In this document: positions 24,063 through 32,462 of the stretch, piece by piece
Layout: every line of letters starts with the position of its first letter
How positions within the stretch are numbered: position 1 is the first letter of the stretch
DNA from: Phycisphaerae bacterium
GTDB lineage: Bacteria > Planctomycetota > Phycisphaerae > Sedimentisphaerales > UBA12454
Reading direction: 5' to 3'
Length of the DNA stretch: 64,000 nucleotides
Assembly: GCA_041652575.1 (NCBI GenBank)
Contig: JBAZHC010000009.1
Coordinates: 1 to 64,000 of the forward strand
Notes under the pieces: model-generated
What the model was told of the DNA's origin: nothing
Database searches by the model: none
What the model saw: only the letters and a program-made list of their open reading frames with translations
Program-made: the position numbers and the translations under genes

Positions 24063-24812
24063 ATGTCGATTAGTTACAATTCGTTTTGTGACGATTTTTA
24101 CGTTGATATGTATATAAATACAAGGTTCGACCTGCCTTCGGACAGGGATATCCTTCTTGCATTCTTCGAGAGAATCAAAAAACAATTTCCCACGATGACG
24201 ACTCTCGGCAGGGACGGGACCGAATTTTGTCTCGATGAGGACCCAGGTTCGGGTCAGAACCGCTGGGCCAGCGTCGATGTCGACCGTCTCGGCGCAGGCT
24301 GTGTCAATCCGGCATCTTTCCAGCAGGCATTCGAACTGCCGAAATTTGTACTTGAGCTTGTTCCTTATATGCTTGGGATTCGCAGCCTTGATATCGAGTC
24401 GCTGGATTTGACTTTCGGAATGGATTTCGATTATGCGGGCAATCACAATGATATAATTGCCGAGGCGCTTTTCGGAGGCTCGGCTTTTTCACGGATTTTC
24501 GATGTCCCCGGCGCAGGTCCGCTGAACCTTTCGCCTTCGGTCATACTTGCTCTTGATAATGATTGTTCGACCAGGGCAAGGCTTGCCATCGAAGCCAGAA
24601 CCGAAGAGAGCGAGATACGAAGCGGAAAATTCGACGCCGACAAGCCAATAAGTTTTTATTTGACCGTCAGGCAGTATCCGCAATCCGGAAAGGATTTTGA
24701 AATGATTCCTGTTTTTAACAGGCTCTGCGGACTGGCGGTTGAGTTTATGGACGAAAAGGTTGTGCCGAATATTGTTATGCCGCTTACCAATGCGATAGCG
24801 CACAGGAGATAA
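24063..24812 (+). CDS. Hypothetical cytoplasmic protein
   Basis: A 249-residue soluble protein without signal peptide or membrane segment. No family was recognised. It contains DLPSDRDILLAFFERIKKQF near the start, a DEDPGSGQNRW turn, LGIRSLDIESLDLTFGMDFD in the middle, and ARLAIEARTEESEIRSGKF toward the end. The even distribution of charged and aromatic residues and the good ribosome site (AGGACGAGG before ATG 24063) make it a convincing real gene. Its leader shows competing stems. The next gene is a small membrane protein. Confidence 0.6.
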   Translation: MSISYNSFCDDFYVDMYINTRFDLPSDRDILLAFFERIKKQFPTMTTLGRDGTEFCLDEDPGSGQNRWASVDVDRLGAGCVNPASFQQAFELPKFVLELVPYMLGIRSLDIESLDLTFGMDFDYAGNHNDIIAEALFGGSAFSRIFDVPGAGPLNLSPSVILALDNDCSTRARLAIEARTEESEIRSGKFDADKPISFYLTVRQYPQSGKDFEMIPVFNRLCGLAVEFMDEKVVPNIVMPLTNAIAHRR

Positions 24813-24850
24813 AAGGATTATAATTTTAAGGGATTTTCCGGAGGTTAAAA

Positions 24851-25312
24851 ATGGCTGTTGTTGCCACATTGAGTAAGTATAAAAAAACAAATTATAAAAT
24901 CTGGATTCTTATTCTGGCTGTAGCGGGTGTGTGGTTTGCCTATGATGGTTTCCGCAACGAGAAATTTATAAAGAAACATACCACCAACGGGAAACGCGAC
25001 TCGACGCTTGTTTTTCACAGGAAGTCTCCGCCTTATCTTCTGGCGGCCGCGGCGGCAGTGGCAATTTATGCTTTTATGATAAACGGTAAAAAAATTATTG
25101 CCGATGAACAGCAGCTTATCCTCAGTGAAAAGGAAAAAATACCGTATAGTTCCATTGAGAGCATTAACAAAACAAATTATGATTCAAAAGGTTATTTTGT
25201 CATTGCCTATAAGGACGATGCGGGCAAAACTCTGCAAAAGAAGATAGATAACCGGGATTTTGATAATCTTGACGCAGTTCTCGAACTGCTTGTATCTAAA
25301 ATCACCGGCTGA
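24851..25312 (+). CDS. Small membrane protein with PH-like tail
   Basis: A 153-residue protein with two hydrophobic segments (about 18-34 and 61-77) and a soluble C-terminal part of short alternating strands (KIIADEQQLILSEKEKIPYS, IESINKTNYDSKGYFVIAYK) that resembles the bacterial PH-like folds of YcxB-type proteins. The resemblance is in pattern only. CCGGAGG lies before ATG 24851. Function is unknown. It sits between the hypothetical gene and purA. Confidence 0.55.
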   Translation: MAVVATLSKYKKTNYKIWILILAVAGVWFAYDGFRNEKFIKKHTTNGKRDSTLVFHRKSPPYLLAAAAAVAIYAFMINGKKIIADEQQLILSEKEKIPYSSIESINKTNYDSKGYFVIAYKDDAGKTLQKKIDNRDFDNLDAVLELLVSKITG

Positions 25313-25401
25313 AAAGCCGTCATTGTCGTTTTTTAACAATTTTTTATGCCGTAATGGTGGTTTTGTGACTCTGTTCGGCCTGTATTTTGTGAGGCAAATT
25401 T

Positions 25402-26679
25402 ATGAATATCTGCGTTGTTGGTCTGCAGTGGGGCGATGAGGGTAAGGGCAAGGTTGTCGATATCCTTGCCGAGAAGAACGATATTGTCGTCCGCTACGGC
25501 GGCGGTGCAAACGCCGGCCATACGGTCGTTATCGGCGACAAGAAATTTGCCCTGCATCTTCTGCCCAGCGGCGCTATCAGACCCAATACCGCATGCGTCA
25601 TCGCAAACGGCGTTGTCGTCGACCCGGAAGTTTTGCTCGGGGAAATCGATTCGCTTTCGGAAAGAGGCATAACTCTCGACGGAAGACTGCTTATCAGTGA
25701 AAACGCCCACGTCGTTCTCGATTATCATAAGGCCGAAGACAGATACAGAGAAGAGTCGCTTGGTAAAAATAAAATCGGAACTACTGTCCGCGGCATCGGG
25801 CCGTGCTATTCAGACAAGGTCGGCAGAAGTTACGCCGTCAGGATGGCGGATTTACTCAATATCGAAACGTTAAAGGGCAAACTTGAAAATATAGTTAATT
25901 ACAAAAATAAGATTTTCGCTGCGCTTTACAACGCTCCTCCGATGAATGCGGCAGAGATTTATGAAAAATGCAAAATATATTCACAGAAATTGTCGAAATT
26001 TGTCTGCGATACCACAGCGTATCTGCACGAACAGATTGAATCGGGCAGAAATATTCTTTTCGAAGGCGCTCAGGGCGCATTGCTCGACCTTGACCACGGC
26101 ACGTTTCCGTTCGTTACAAGTTCCAACGCCAGTTCGCTCGGCGTAGGGCCCGGCTGCGGTGTGCCTGTTCAGATGATTAATGATTTTATAGGCGTAGTCA
26201 AGGCATATACTACCCGTGTGGGAGCAGGGCCTTTCCCTTCGGAGCTTGATAACGAAATCGGCCAATACATTCGCGACAAGGGTCACGAATACGGTACGAC
26301 GACTGGCAGACCGCGGCGCTGCGGCTGGTTCGACGCTATGGTTGTCAAATACGCCGCGAAAATCGGCGGCATAAATGAAATCGCTATGATGCATCTCGAT
26401 ACGCTCGCCGGTCTTGACGAAGTTAAAATATGCACAGGTTATACCATCGATGGCAAAGAAGTGAAAATGTTCCCGTCGAATATCGACAGGCTCGCGAAAG
26501 TTAAATGCGTTTATAAAACCCTGAAAGGCTTTGGCCAGGATTTAACCGAGGTCGACAGCTTCGAAAAACTTCCTGCCGAGGCGAAACAATACGTCAAAGC
26601 GGTCGAGGACGCCGTCGGTCTTCCTGTTACAATCATCGGCGTCGGCCCGTCAAGAAAACAGACAATTTTCAGGAAGTAA
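25402..26679 (+). CDS. purA: Adenylosuccinate synthase
   Basis: PurA joins IMP and aspartate using GTP, the first committed step to AMP. The 425-residue length is normal. Signatures are VVGLQWGDEGKGKVVD (about 5-20) with the catalytic Asp, NAGHTVV with the catalytic His, QGALLDLDHGTFPFVTSSN and GTTTGRPRRCGWFD. GAGGCAAATTT precedes the ATG. There is no purine-gene operon around it. Confidence 0.96.
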   Translation: MNICVVGLQWGDEGKGKVVDILAEKNDIVVRYGGGANAGHTVVIGDKKFALHLLPSGAIRPNTACVIANGVVVDPEVLLGEIDSLSERGITLDGRLLISENAHVVLDYHKAEDRYREESLGKNKIGTTVRGIGPCYSDKVGRSYAVRMADLLNIETLKGKLENIVNYKNKIFAALYNAPPMNAAEIYEKCKIYSQKLSKFVCDTTAYLHEQIESGRNILFEGAQGALLDLDHGTFPFVTSSNASSLGVGPGCGVPVQMINDFIGVVKAYTTRVGAGPFPSELDNEIGQYIRDKGHEYGTTTGRPRRCGWFDAMVVKYAAKIGGINEIAMMHLDTLAGLDEVKICTGYTIDGKEVKMFPSNIDRLAKVKCVYKTLKGFGQDLTEVDSFEKLPAEAKQYVKAVEDAVGLPVTIIGVGPSRKQTIFRK

Positions 26680-26689
26680 CAATGTTAAA

Positions 26690-26815
26690 GACACGGATTT
26701 ACACGGATATTTTTAGACACGGATTCCGCAGCGGCGGAACACGGATTAACACTGTTTATAAAAAAAATATCTCTGTGTTCTCTGTGGCTAAAAATAATAT
26801 TTCCTCTGTGGCAAA
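26690..26815. repeat. Cluster of ACGGATT and CACAGAG repeats
   Basis: Between purA and uppS. Includes the second copy of the 41-base repeat (26716-26756) flanked by ACACGGATTTACACGGATAT and TATCTCTGTGTTCTCTGTGG units. No gene is seen. Confidence 0.6.
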
Positions 26816-26839
26816 CCTTAATTTTGTTAGAGGTAAATA

Positions 26840-27622
26840 GTGTCGAAGGAAATACCGGATTTAAAGGCAAATCGTATCGCGACAGCCAAACGACTCGGTA
26901 TCGAGCCTGAAAAGATTCCGCGTCACGTCGCGATTATAATGGACGGCAACGGCAGATGGGCGACTAATCGGCACCTGCCTCGTTTCCAGGGTCATCGGCA
27001 GGGCGCAAGAACGGTGGAGAAAATTGTCGATTACTGCGTCGATGTGGGGCTGGATTGTCTGACGCTTTATTCGTTCAGTATGCAGAACTGGAAACGGCCT
27101 AAATTGGAAATTGCTTTCCTGATGCAGCTTTATACCCGTTATTTTATCGGGATAAGAAAAACTCTCAAAGAGCACAATGTAAAGTTGATACACCTTGGCA
27201 GGACCGAAAAACTGCCTCCCAAACTTGTCAGGGAAATGCATAAAACGATTGAAATTTCCTCGGAATATACCGGGATGACTCTCGGGATAGCCCTCAATTA
27301 CGGCAGCAGAGAGGAGATTATCGACGCGGCGAAGAAAATTTCACTCGATTGTGTCAATGGCAAATTAAAACCTGAACAGATTGACGAACAGGTTGTAACT
27401 AATAGTCTTTATACGGCCGGTTTGCCGGACCCGGATTTGCTGATAAGAACCTCAGATGAAAAGAGAATCAGCAATTTTCTTTTGTGGCAGCTTTCGTATG
27501 CCGAGTTTTATATTACTGATACTCTCTGGCCCGATTTCACTCCTGCCGATGTTGACAAGGCGATAATGGAATTTTCAAAACGTGCAAGACGTATGGGCGA
27601 TATCAAGCCGTCTTTAGTATAA
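26840..27622 (+). CDS. uppS: Isoprenyl transferase (undecaprenyl diphosphate synthase)
   Basis: A 260-residue cis-prenyltransferase that builds the undecaprenyl carrier for peptidoglycan and other envelope polymers. Signatures are HVAIIMDGNGRWA (catalytic Asp, about 28-40), RFQGHRQGARTVEKIV and the C-terminal PDLLIRTSDEKRISNFLLW. The start is GTG 26840, preceded by GAGG. The order uppS-cdsA-(phoH) is a common lipid-carrier neighbourhood. Confidence 0.94.
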   Translation: MSKEIPDLKANRIATAKRLGIEPEKIPRHVAIIMDGNGRWATNRHLPRFQGHRQGARTVEKIVDYCVDVGLDCLTLYSFSMQNWKRPKLEIAFLMQLYTRYFIGIRKTLKEHNVKLIHLGRTEKLPPKLVREMHKTIEISSEYTGMTLGIALNYGSREEIIDAAKKISLDCVNGKLKPEQIDEQVVTNSLYTAGLPDPDLLIRTSDEKRISNFLLWQLSYAEFYITDTLWPDFTPADVDKAIMEFSKRARRMGDIKPSLV

Positions 27623-27644
27623 ATTTTTACCGAACAATTTATGA

Positions 27645-27695
27645 GGTTGCGTTAGACGGTTGCGGTCCTTACAGGATTAAAATTGCGATGCTGGT
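27645..27695. repeat. 51-bp repeat, copy 2
   Basis: Partner of 20624-20674. Directly followed by the AGAAGTAA palindrome, so two repeat families are stacked in this gap. Confidence 0.55.
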
Positions 27696-27701
27696 TGAAA
27701 A

Positions 27702-27795
27702 AGAAGTAAGGAAATAAAGATTTAAGGAAGTAAGGAATTTGCATTTCTATTAATATTTTTTCCTTACTTCTTTGTTTCTTTACATCCTTACTTCT
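27702..27795. repeat. AGAAGTAA palindromic element
   Basis: About 94 bases with arms of about 38 bases: AGAAGTAAGGAAATAAAGA...GAAGTAAGGAA against its near-complement TTCCTTACTTC...ATCCTTACTTCT. A half copy occurs at 6331-6368. It separates uppS and cdsA. Confidence 0.6.
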
Positions 27796-27819
27796 AATAA
27801 CTATGACCGGGAATAAACT

Positions 27820-28683
27820 ATGCTTAAATATAGATTGATATTCGGAACACTAATGACGATTTGTTTTATCGGTCTTGTGCTTTTCGATGGTTTTTTAGAC
27901 GGCAGTTTAAGTTCTCAAAAACCCGATGCGGCCGTGCAGGCGACACTTCTTGTGATTATGTTAATTCTCGTAGCGATTCCGGCGAACATCGAACTGGCCA
28001 AACTCATAAGCGCAGGCGGGGCGAAAATTTTTCTGCCTGTTACGATTACTTCGAGCGTTTTGCTTTCAACTGGATGGTACATTTCACAATTCTTCGCGGA
28101 CAAAAATCAGTTCGCGGCCGTTTTCTTTATTTCGGTTTTCGCGTTGAGCACCCTGGCGATTTTTTTATGGCAGGGATTGAAATACGCCTCTGTCGGGGCC
28201 TTTGCAAACTGCGGGGCAAATCTGCTTTCGATAGCATATCTGGGAGCATTGGCAGGTTTCTTTATTAAGATAAGAATTGATTTTGGCCCCATTATATTTT
28301 TGATGTTTATTTTTGTTGTAAAATTTGCCGACATAGGGGCTTATACGGCAGGCAGGCTTTTCGGAAAGCACAAATTTTCGCCTGTCATAAGCCCGAAAAA
28401 GACCTGGGAGGGTATGGCGGGAGGATCGCTTTTTTCTGCAGTTGCGGCCTCGATAATTGCAAAAGTTTTTGATATAATGCCGCTCTGGCAGGCGGTGATT
28501 TTCGGAGTCTGTTTCGCTTTTCTCGGCCAGCTTGGCGATTTGGCAGAATCGATGCTCAAACGTGCGGCCGAGCAGAAGGATTCTGCCGGTACGGTCCCCG
28601 GTTTTGGCGGGGTTCTCGATATAATTGATTCGCCGCTGGGCACCGCGGTTTTAGCTTATTTGTTTTTTCTGTTTGTGATTTAA
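27820..28683 (+). CDS. cdsA: Phosphatidate cytidylyltransferase
   Basis: A 287-residue membrane enzyme that makes CDP-diacylglycerol from phosphatidic acid and CTP. About eight hydrophobic segments are present. The family signature S-x-L-K-R-x4-K-D-x-G appears as SMLKRAAEQKDSAG, continuing TVPGFGGVLDIIDSPLG, and KTWEGMAGG precedes it. Length fits. Together with pgpA upstream it covers two steps of phosphatidylglycerol synthesis. Confidence 0.94.
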   Translation: MLKYRLIFGTLMTICFIGLVLFDGFLDGSLSSQKPDAAVQATLLVIMLILVAIPANIELAKLISAGGAKIFLPVTITSSVLLSTGWYISQFFADKNQFAAVFFISVFALSTLAIFLWQGLKYASVGAFANCGANLLSIAYLGALAGFFIKIRIDFGPIIFLMFIFVVKFADIGAYTAGRLFGKHKFSPVISPKKTWEGMAGGSLFSAVAASIIAKVFDIMPLWQAVIFGVCFAFLGQLGDLAESMLKRAAEQKDSAGTVPGFGGVLDIIDSPLGTAVLAYLFFLFVI

Positions 28684-28695
28684 TAATTTCTATAT

Positions 28696-28775
28696 TGTCA
28701 TTTTGAGCGAAATCGAAGGATTCACGGATTTCTCCGCTTCATCCCGATTGCATCGGGATTCCGGTCGAAATGACA
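28696..28775. repeat. Palindromic repeat at the phoH 5' end
   Basis: Begins TGTCATTTTGAGCGAAATCG and ends GGTCGAAATGACA, with an inner CCCGAT-tgc-ATCGGG hairpin. It belongs to a widespread type of bacterial intergenic palindrome. It stays open in the phoH frame, which would falsely extend the protein. Confidence 0.65.
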
Positions 28776-28792
28776 AAAAGTTAAGGTGGCAA

Positions 28793-29731
28793 TTGGAAAC
28801 TACTATTCAACTGCATTCAAAAAAAAGGCTCGAATTATTCGGCCCTGCCGATGAGCATCTGCGGATGGTTCGCGCACGCTGCGGAGTGCATATAGCCGCA
28901 AGGGAAGATTCGGTTATCATATCCGGTCCGGACGAAGCCGTTGAAAAAGCTTCGCAGGTTGTCGAGCTGATGCAGAAGCATTTGGCACGATTCGGCAGGC
29001 TCAACGCCAATGACGTAATCGGCCTGATGAGCAAAGTCGAACTTACGGTTGAGCCGGACGAAGGTTTTGGCATCTCGGTATATTCGCCGAAGAGATTTAT
29101 AAAGCCGTTTACCCGCGGCCAAAGACGTTATATCGAAGCGATGCTGAATTTCGATTTGACTTTCTGTACGGGGCCTGCCGGCACGGGCAAAACTTATCTT
29201 GCGGTAGCGGCGGCGGTTTCGATGCTCAAGAAAAAGCAGATAAGAAAAATAGTTCTTGCTCGTCCCGCAGTTGAGGCTGGCGAAAAGCTCGGTTTTCTGC
29301 CGGGCGATATGCAGGCAAAAGTCAATCCGTATCTGCGGCCGCTTTTCGACAGCCTTGAGGATATGATGGAATTTTCTCAAATGCGGAAGCTGATGGAGAT
29401 GGATATTATAGAGGTTATTCCGCTGGCGTTTATGCGGGGCAGGACTCTCAATGACGCGGCGATTATCTGCGACGAGGCTCAGAATACTTCTTCGACGCAG
29501 ATGCTGATGTTTCTTACCCGAATGGGCAGGGGCTCGAAGATGATTATAACCGGCGATATTACCCAGATTGACCTGGACAAGGGCGTTAAAAGCGGGATGC
29601 TCGATGCGATGGAGACTCTTGCCGGCACAGAGGGCATATCTTTAATAGGTCTTGACGATACGGACATTGTACGGCACAATCTTGTTCAGAATATCGTTCA
29701 GGCTTACGAAGCGAAAAAGAAGAAGCGTTAA
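28793..29731 (+). CDS. phoH: PhoH-family ATPase
   Basis: A 312-residue cytoplasmic protein of the PhoH family, with an N-terminal KH-like segment (VHIAAREDSVIISGPDE region) and an ATPase domain: Walker A TGPAGTGKTYLA and Walker B IICDEAQNTS, followed by MIITGDITQID. The start is TTG 28793 with AAGGTGG just upstream. A reading frame open from 28703 would run through the palindromic repeat and is rejected. PhoH is often found with ybeY, as here, and both are linked to RNA metabolism. Confidence 0.92.
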   Translation: METTIQLHSKKRLELFGPADEHLRMVRARCGVHIAAREDSVIISGPDEAVEKASQVVELMQKHLARFGRLNANDVIGLMSKVELTVEPDEGFGISVYSPKRFIKPFTRGQRRYIEAMLNFDLTFCTGPAGTGKTYLAVAAAVSMLKKKQIRKIVLARPAVEAGEKLGFLPGDMQAKVNPYLRPLFDSLEDMMEFSQMRKLMEMDIIEVIPLAFMRGRTLNDAAIICDEAQNTSSTQMLMFLTRMGRGSKMIITGDITQIDLDKGVKSGMLDAMETLAGTEGISLIGLDDTDIVRHNLVQNIVQAYEAKKKKR

Positions 29732-29734
29732 TAT

Positions 29735-31255
29735 ATGTCTATATTTAAAAGAAATATGAATCCGAGGCGCAAGCAGCTCAGGGAGACGATGGCCGCCGAG
29801 AGGTTTGCCAGGCTCACCGAGTTTGTCAACAGCGGTATGCTGACAGCGGTATCGATACTTCTGGTTTTCGCCGCAGCGTGCTCGCTGCTGTTGAGTCTTA
29901 AAACAGGCAGGGATATTATTGCCTACAGGCCTGCGCATCAGATAATTTCGGTTATTATTTTTGTTGCGTCCTTGTCTTTAGCTTCCGCCGTGTATATTCA
30001 TCGTTATAATTACAGACTTATCAAAACTCCTCTTCGCGCCGTAGCGATGGCATGTTTGTTTTTAATCATGCTTGCACTTACAAAATTCAGTACTTTTTTC
30101 CCCGGCAGCGATTATATGACGGTTGCTGCCGCAATAACATGTTCGATAATTCTTACGATTGTTTACGAACAGAGATTCGCCATGGCTATGGGGATTTTTT
30201 ACGCGATGCTTGCCTGCATAGCCGCCGGCTTCGAGACGGATTTCGGAATTTTTCTTACCATGGCTGCCGGGGTAATCACAAGTTGTTTCCTGTTGCGGGA
30301 AATCAGGACTCGCATTAAGATTCTCGAAGTAGGCGTTTTTACCGCCGCTGCCGTTTTTGTCCTAAGTTTTTCGACAGACCTTTTTGAAAGCGGTTTTACC
30401 GGGCGTATTTTCGCCGATGCAGGCTGGACCGCGACTGCGGTAATATGCGTCGGTGTAGTCATTCAGGCACTTTTGCCTATAATTGAAAAAGTATTTCGTA
30501 TCGCCACGAGTATGACGCTGCTGGATTACAGCGATGCCAACCAGCCTCTGCTCAAGAAACTCGCGATGGAAGCGCCCGGCACTTACAGCCATAGTCTGCT
30601 GATAGGTTCTATTTCCGAGGCGGCCGCCGAATCGATTGGCGCAAACGGTCTTTTGTGCAGAGTCGGCGCTTATTATCACGATATCGGTAAAATCGGCAAG
30701 CCTCGCTATTTTATTGAAAACCAGATGGGTACGGCAAGCCGGCACGATGTGCTTTCTCCCATTATGAGTCAGTTAATAATTGTCGGCCACGTCAGGGATG
30801 GTCTGGAGATGGCCGAAGAATACGGTTTACCTGCGGTGATAAGACAATTTATCGAAACTCATCACGGCACTACGCTGATTGAGTATTTTTACGAAGAAGC
30901 CAGGAAAAAGGCTGAAAACGGCAATCTGCCTCAGGAGTCGGAGTTCAGGTATCCGGGCCCGCGTCCTCAGACCAAAGAGGCCGCGATAGTTATGCTTGCC
31001 GACGCGGTTGAAGGTGCGGTAAGGTCTCTTGCGGAAGTTACGCCTACGAAGATTGAAACAGTGGTGCACAATATGGCGATGAAACGGCTTCAGGACGGCC
31101 AATTCGACCAGTGCGAACTTACACTGAAGGAACTAAGCAGGATAGAAGAAGCGATTTCGAAAAGCCTTGCGGGGCATTATCACGGCAGAGTGGCCTATCC
31201 GTCTACTGATAAACTTCAGCATCTGGCCGCCGAAAACGGAAATGAAAATGCCTAA
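29735..31255 (+). CDS. PgpH-like HD phosphodiesterase (short form)
   Basis: A 506-residue membrane protein with about seven or eight hydrophobic segments (about 40-265) and a C-terminal HD domain: APGTYSHSLLIGSISEAAAE, the metal-binding YYHDIGKIGKPRYF, and IETHHGTTLIEYFY. The family member PgpH hydrolyses c-di-AMP. The large extracytoplasmic 7TMR-HDED domain at the N terminus of PgpH is missing, so the protein is about 200 residues short. It lies between phoH and ybeY, the usual PgpH position. Whether c-di-AMP is the substrate here is not known. Confidence 0.85.
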   Translation: MSIFKRNMNPRRKQLRETMAAERFARLTEFVNSGMLTAVSILLVFAAACSLLLSLKTGRDIIAYRPAHQIISVIIFVASLSLASAVYIHRYNYRLIKTPLRAVAMACLFLIMLALTKFSTFFPGSDYMTVAAAITCSIILTIVYEQRFAMAMGIFYAMLACIAAGFETDFGIFLTMAAGVITSCFLLREIRTRIKILEVGVFTAAAVFVLSFSTDLFESGFTGRIFADAGWTATAVICVGVVIQALLPIIEKVFRIATSMTLLDYSDANQPLLKKLAMEAPGTYSHSLLIGSISEAAAESIGANGLLCRVGAYYHDIGKIGKPRYFIENQMGTASRHDVLSPIMSQLIIVGHVRDGLEMAEEYGLPAVIRQFIETHHGTTLIEYFYEEARKKAENGNLPQESEFRYPGPRPQTKEAAIVMLADAVEGAVRSLAEVTPTKIETVVHNMAMKRLQDGQFDQCELTLKELSRIEEAISKSLAGHYHGRVAYPSTDKLQHLAAENGNENA

Positions 31256-31730
31256 GAAGAACATCACCTCCTTATCAGGTATTAAGATAAATATCTGCAC
31301 AAACTGCGAAGCTGTCGATTTTGACAAGCGGCGCATTATTAATCTTATCCGGCAGGCAGCGGAACATTTCAATCTGAAAAAGGCTCAAATAAATATCGCG
31401 ATTGTTGACGACGAGCGGATTATAAATATAAACCGCCGATTTCTCGATAAGAGCAGCACTACCGATGTTATCAGCTTCGATGTTTCGGACGAGACGGACA
31501 AAGAAAAATTTTTCGATATCGCCGTAAATGCTCAGATGGCCGCCAGACAGGCCAAAACTCGCGGCCATGACGGCCAGGCCGAGCTTGCTCTTTATGTTCT
31601 GCACGGCCTGCTGCACCATCTCGGATTTGACGATATAACAGTCCGACAGGCCGCTAAAATGCACAGGACGGAAGATGATATTCTGAAAAAATTTGGTTTC
31701 GGTGCCGTATATGACGCTGAAAAAAGATAA
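31242..31730 (+). CDS. ybeY: Endoribonuclease YbeY
   Basis: A 162-residue metal-dependent protein needed for 16S rRNA maturation and ribosome quality control. The core is SSTTDVISFDVSDE and the zinc-binding ALYVLHGLLHHLGFDD, followed by MHRTEDDILKKFGF. The last part of the usual H-x3-H-x5-H reads H-G-L-L-H-H-L-G-F-D-D, with the third histidine replaced or moved into the MHRTED segment. Start ATG 31242 (or 31248) overlaps the end of the upstream gene by 8 to 14 bases. Its end overlaps recO. Confidence 0.88.
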   Translation: MKMPKKNITSLSGIKINICTNCEAVDFDKRRIINLIRQAAEHFNLKKAQINIAIVDDERIININRRFLDKSSTTDVISFDVSDETDKEKFFDIAVNAQMAARQAKTRGHDGQAELALYVLHGLLHHLGFDDITVRQAAKMHRTEDDILKKFGFGAVYDAEKR

Positions 31731-32454
31731 AGGCATTTGCATCCGTACAACGGATTATTCCGAAAGCTCGCAGATACTGACTTTTTTTACGAGGGACAGC
31801 GGCAAGATAGGCGTAATCGCAAAAGGTTCGAGACGGCCAAAATCGTCTTTTTCCGGTACCATTGAAGTTTGCGTTATCGGGGATATGGTTTTTTCGCTCA
31901 GAGACAACGAAAAACTTGGAACGCTGACGGAGTTTAATCCGACTTTCTTCGGCCATGAGATTCGCAAAAAACTTTTCGCCCTTAACTGTGCGTTTTTCGC
32001 CGCCGAGCTTTTGAATTTATTTACGAAAGAGCACGACGGTCATCCGGAACTTTTTGACGAGGCGGTATTGTTTTTACACAGGCTCTGCGAAAATCCGGAC
32101 GACAAGGCACTGGCATTTCTGATACATTTCCAGCTTTCCCTGCTTTCTCAAACAGGCTCACAGCCTGTTTGCGACAGTTGCGCCAACTGCAAAAGAAAAT
32201 TTGACCCCGCATGGAAACAATTTTATTTCAGCGCATCGGCCAGCGGCCTTGTATGCAGGGATTGTGAATCCGCCTTTGTCGATAAAAAGGTAATAAGTTT
32301 CGAATGTGCAAGCTGTTTGAGTCAGCCGACAAAAATCCTGAACAGTCAGGCTTCAGTGCTTGCCGGCGTTGAAAAGATTCTGATTGAGTATATTACAGGC
32401 GTTCTCGAAAGACCGCCGAGAACCGCCGATATGATTTTAAAACTTATGAAATAA
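31711..32454 (+). CDS. recO: DNA repair protein RecO
   Basis: A 247-residue recombination mediator that works with RecF and RecR in single-strand gap repair. The N-terminal OB fold is recognisable in GICIRTTDYSESSQILTFFT and GKIGVIAKGSRRPKS, and the zinc-binding cluster in CDSCANCKRKF plus VCRDCESAF. ATG 31711 is inside the end of ybeY (20-base overlap), giving the standard N terminus. Last gene of the phoH-pgpH-ybeY-recO run. Confidence 0.9.
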   Translation: MTLKKDKGICIRTTDYSESSQILTFFTRDSGKIGVIAKGSRRPKSSFSGTIEVCVIGDMVFSLRDNEKLGTLTEFNPTFFGHEIRKKLFALNCAFFAAELLNLFTKEHDGHPELFDEAVLFLHRLCENPDDKALAFLIHFQLSLLSQTGSQPVCDSCANCKRKFDPAWKQFYFSASASGLVCRDCESAFVDKKVISFECASCLSQPTKILNSQASVLAGVEKILIEYITGVLERPPRTADMILKLMK

Positions 32455-32462
32455 GTAATCGG

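Noticed and set aside
25306..25334. CGGC...GCCG hairpin and T run as terminator before purA
   Set aside because: The stem is only four pairs and the T run is ten bases away.
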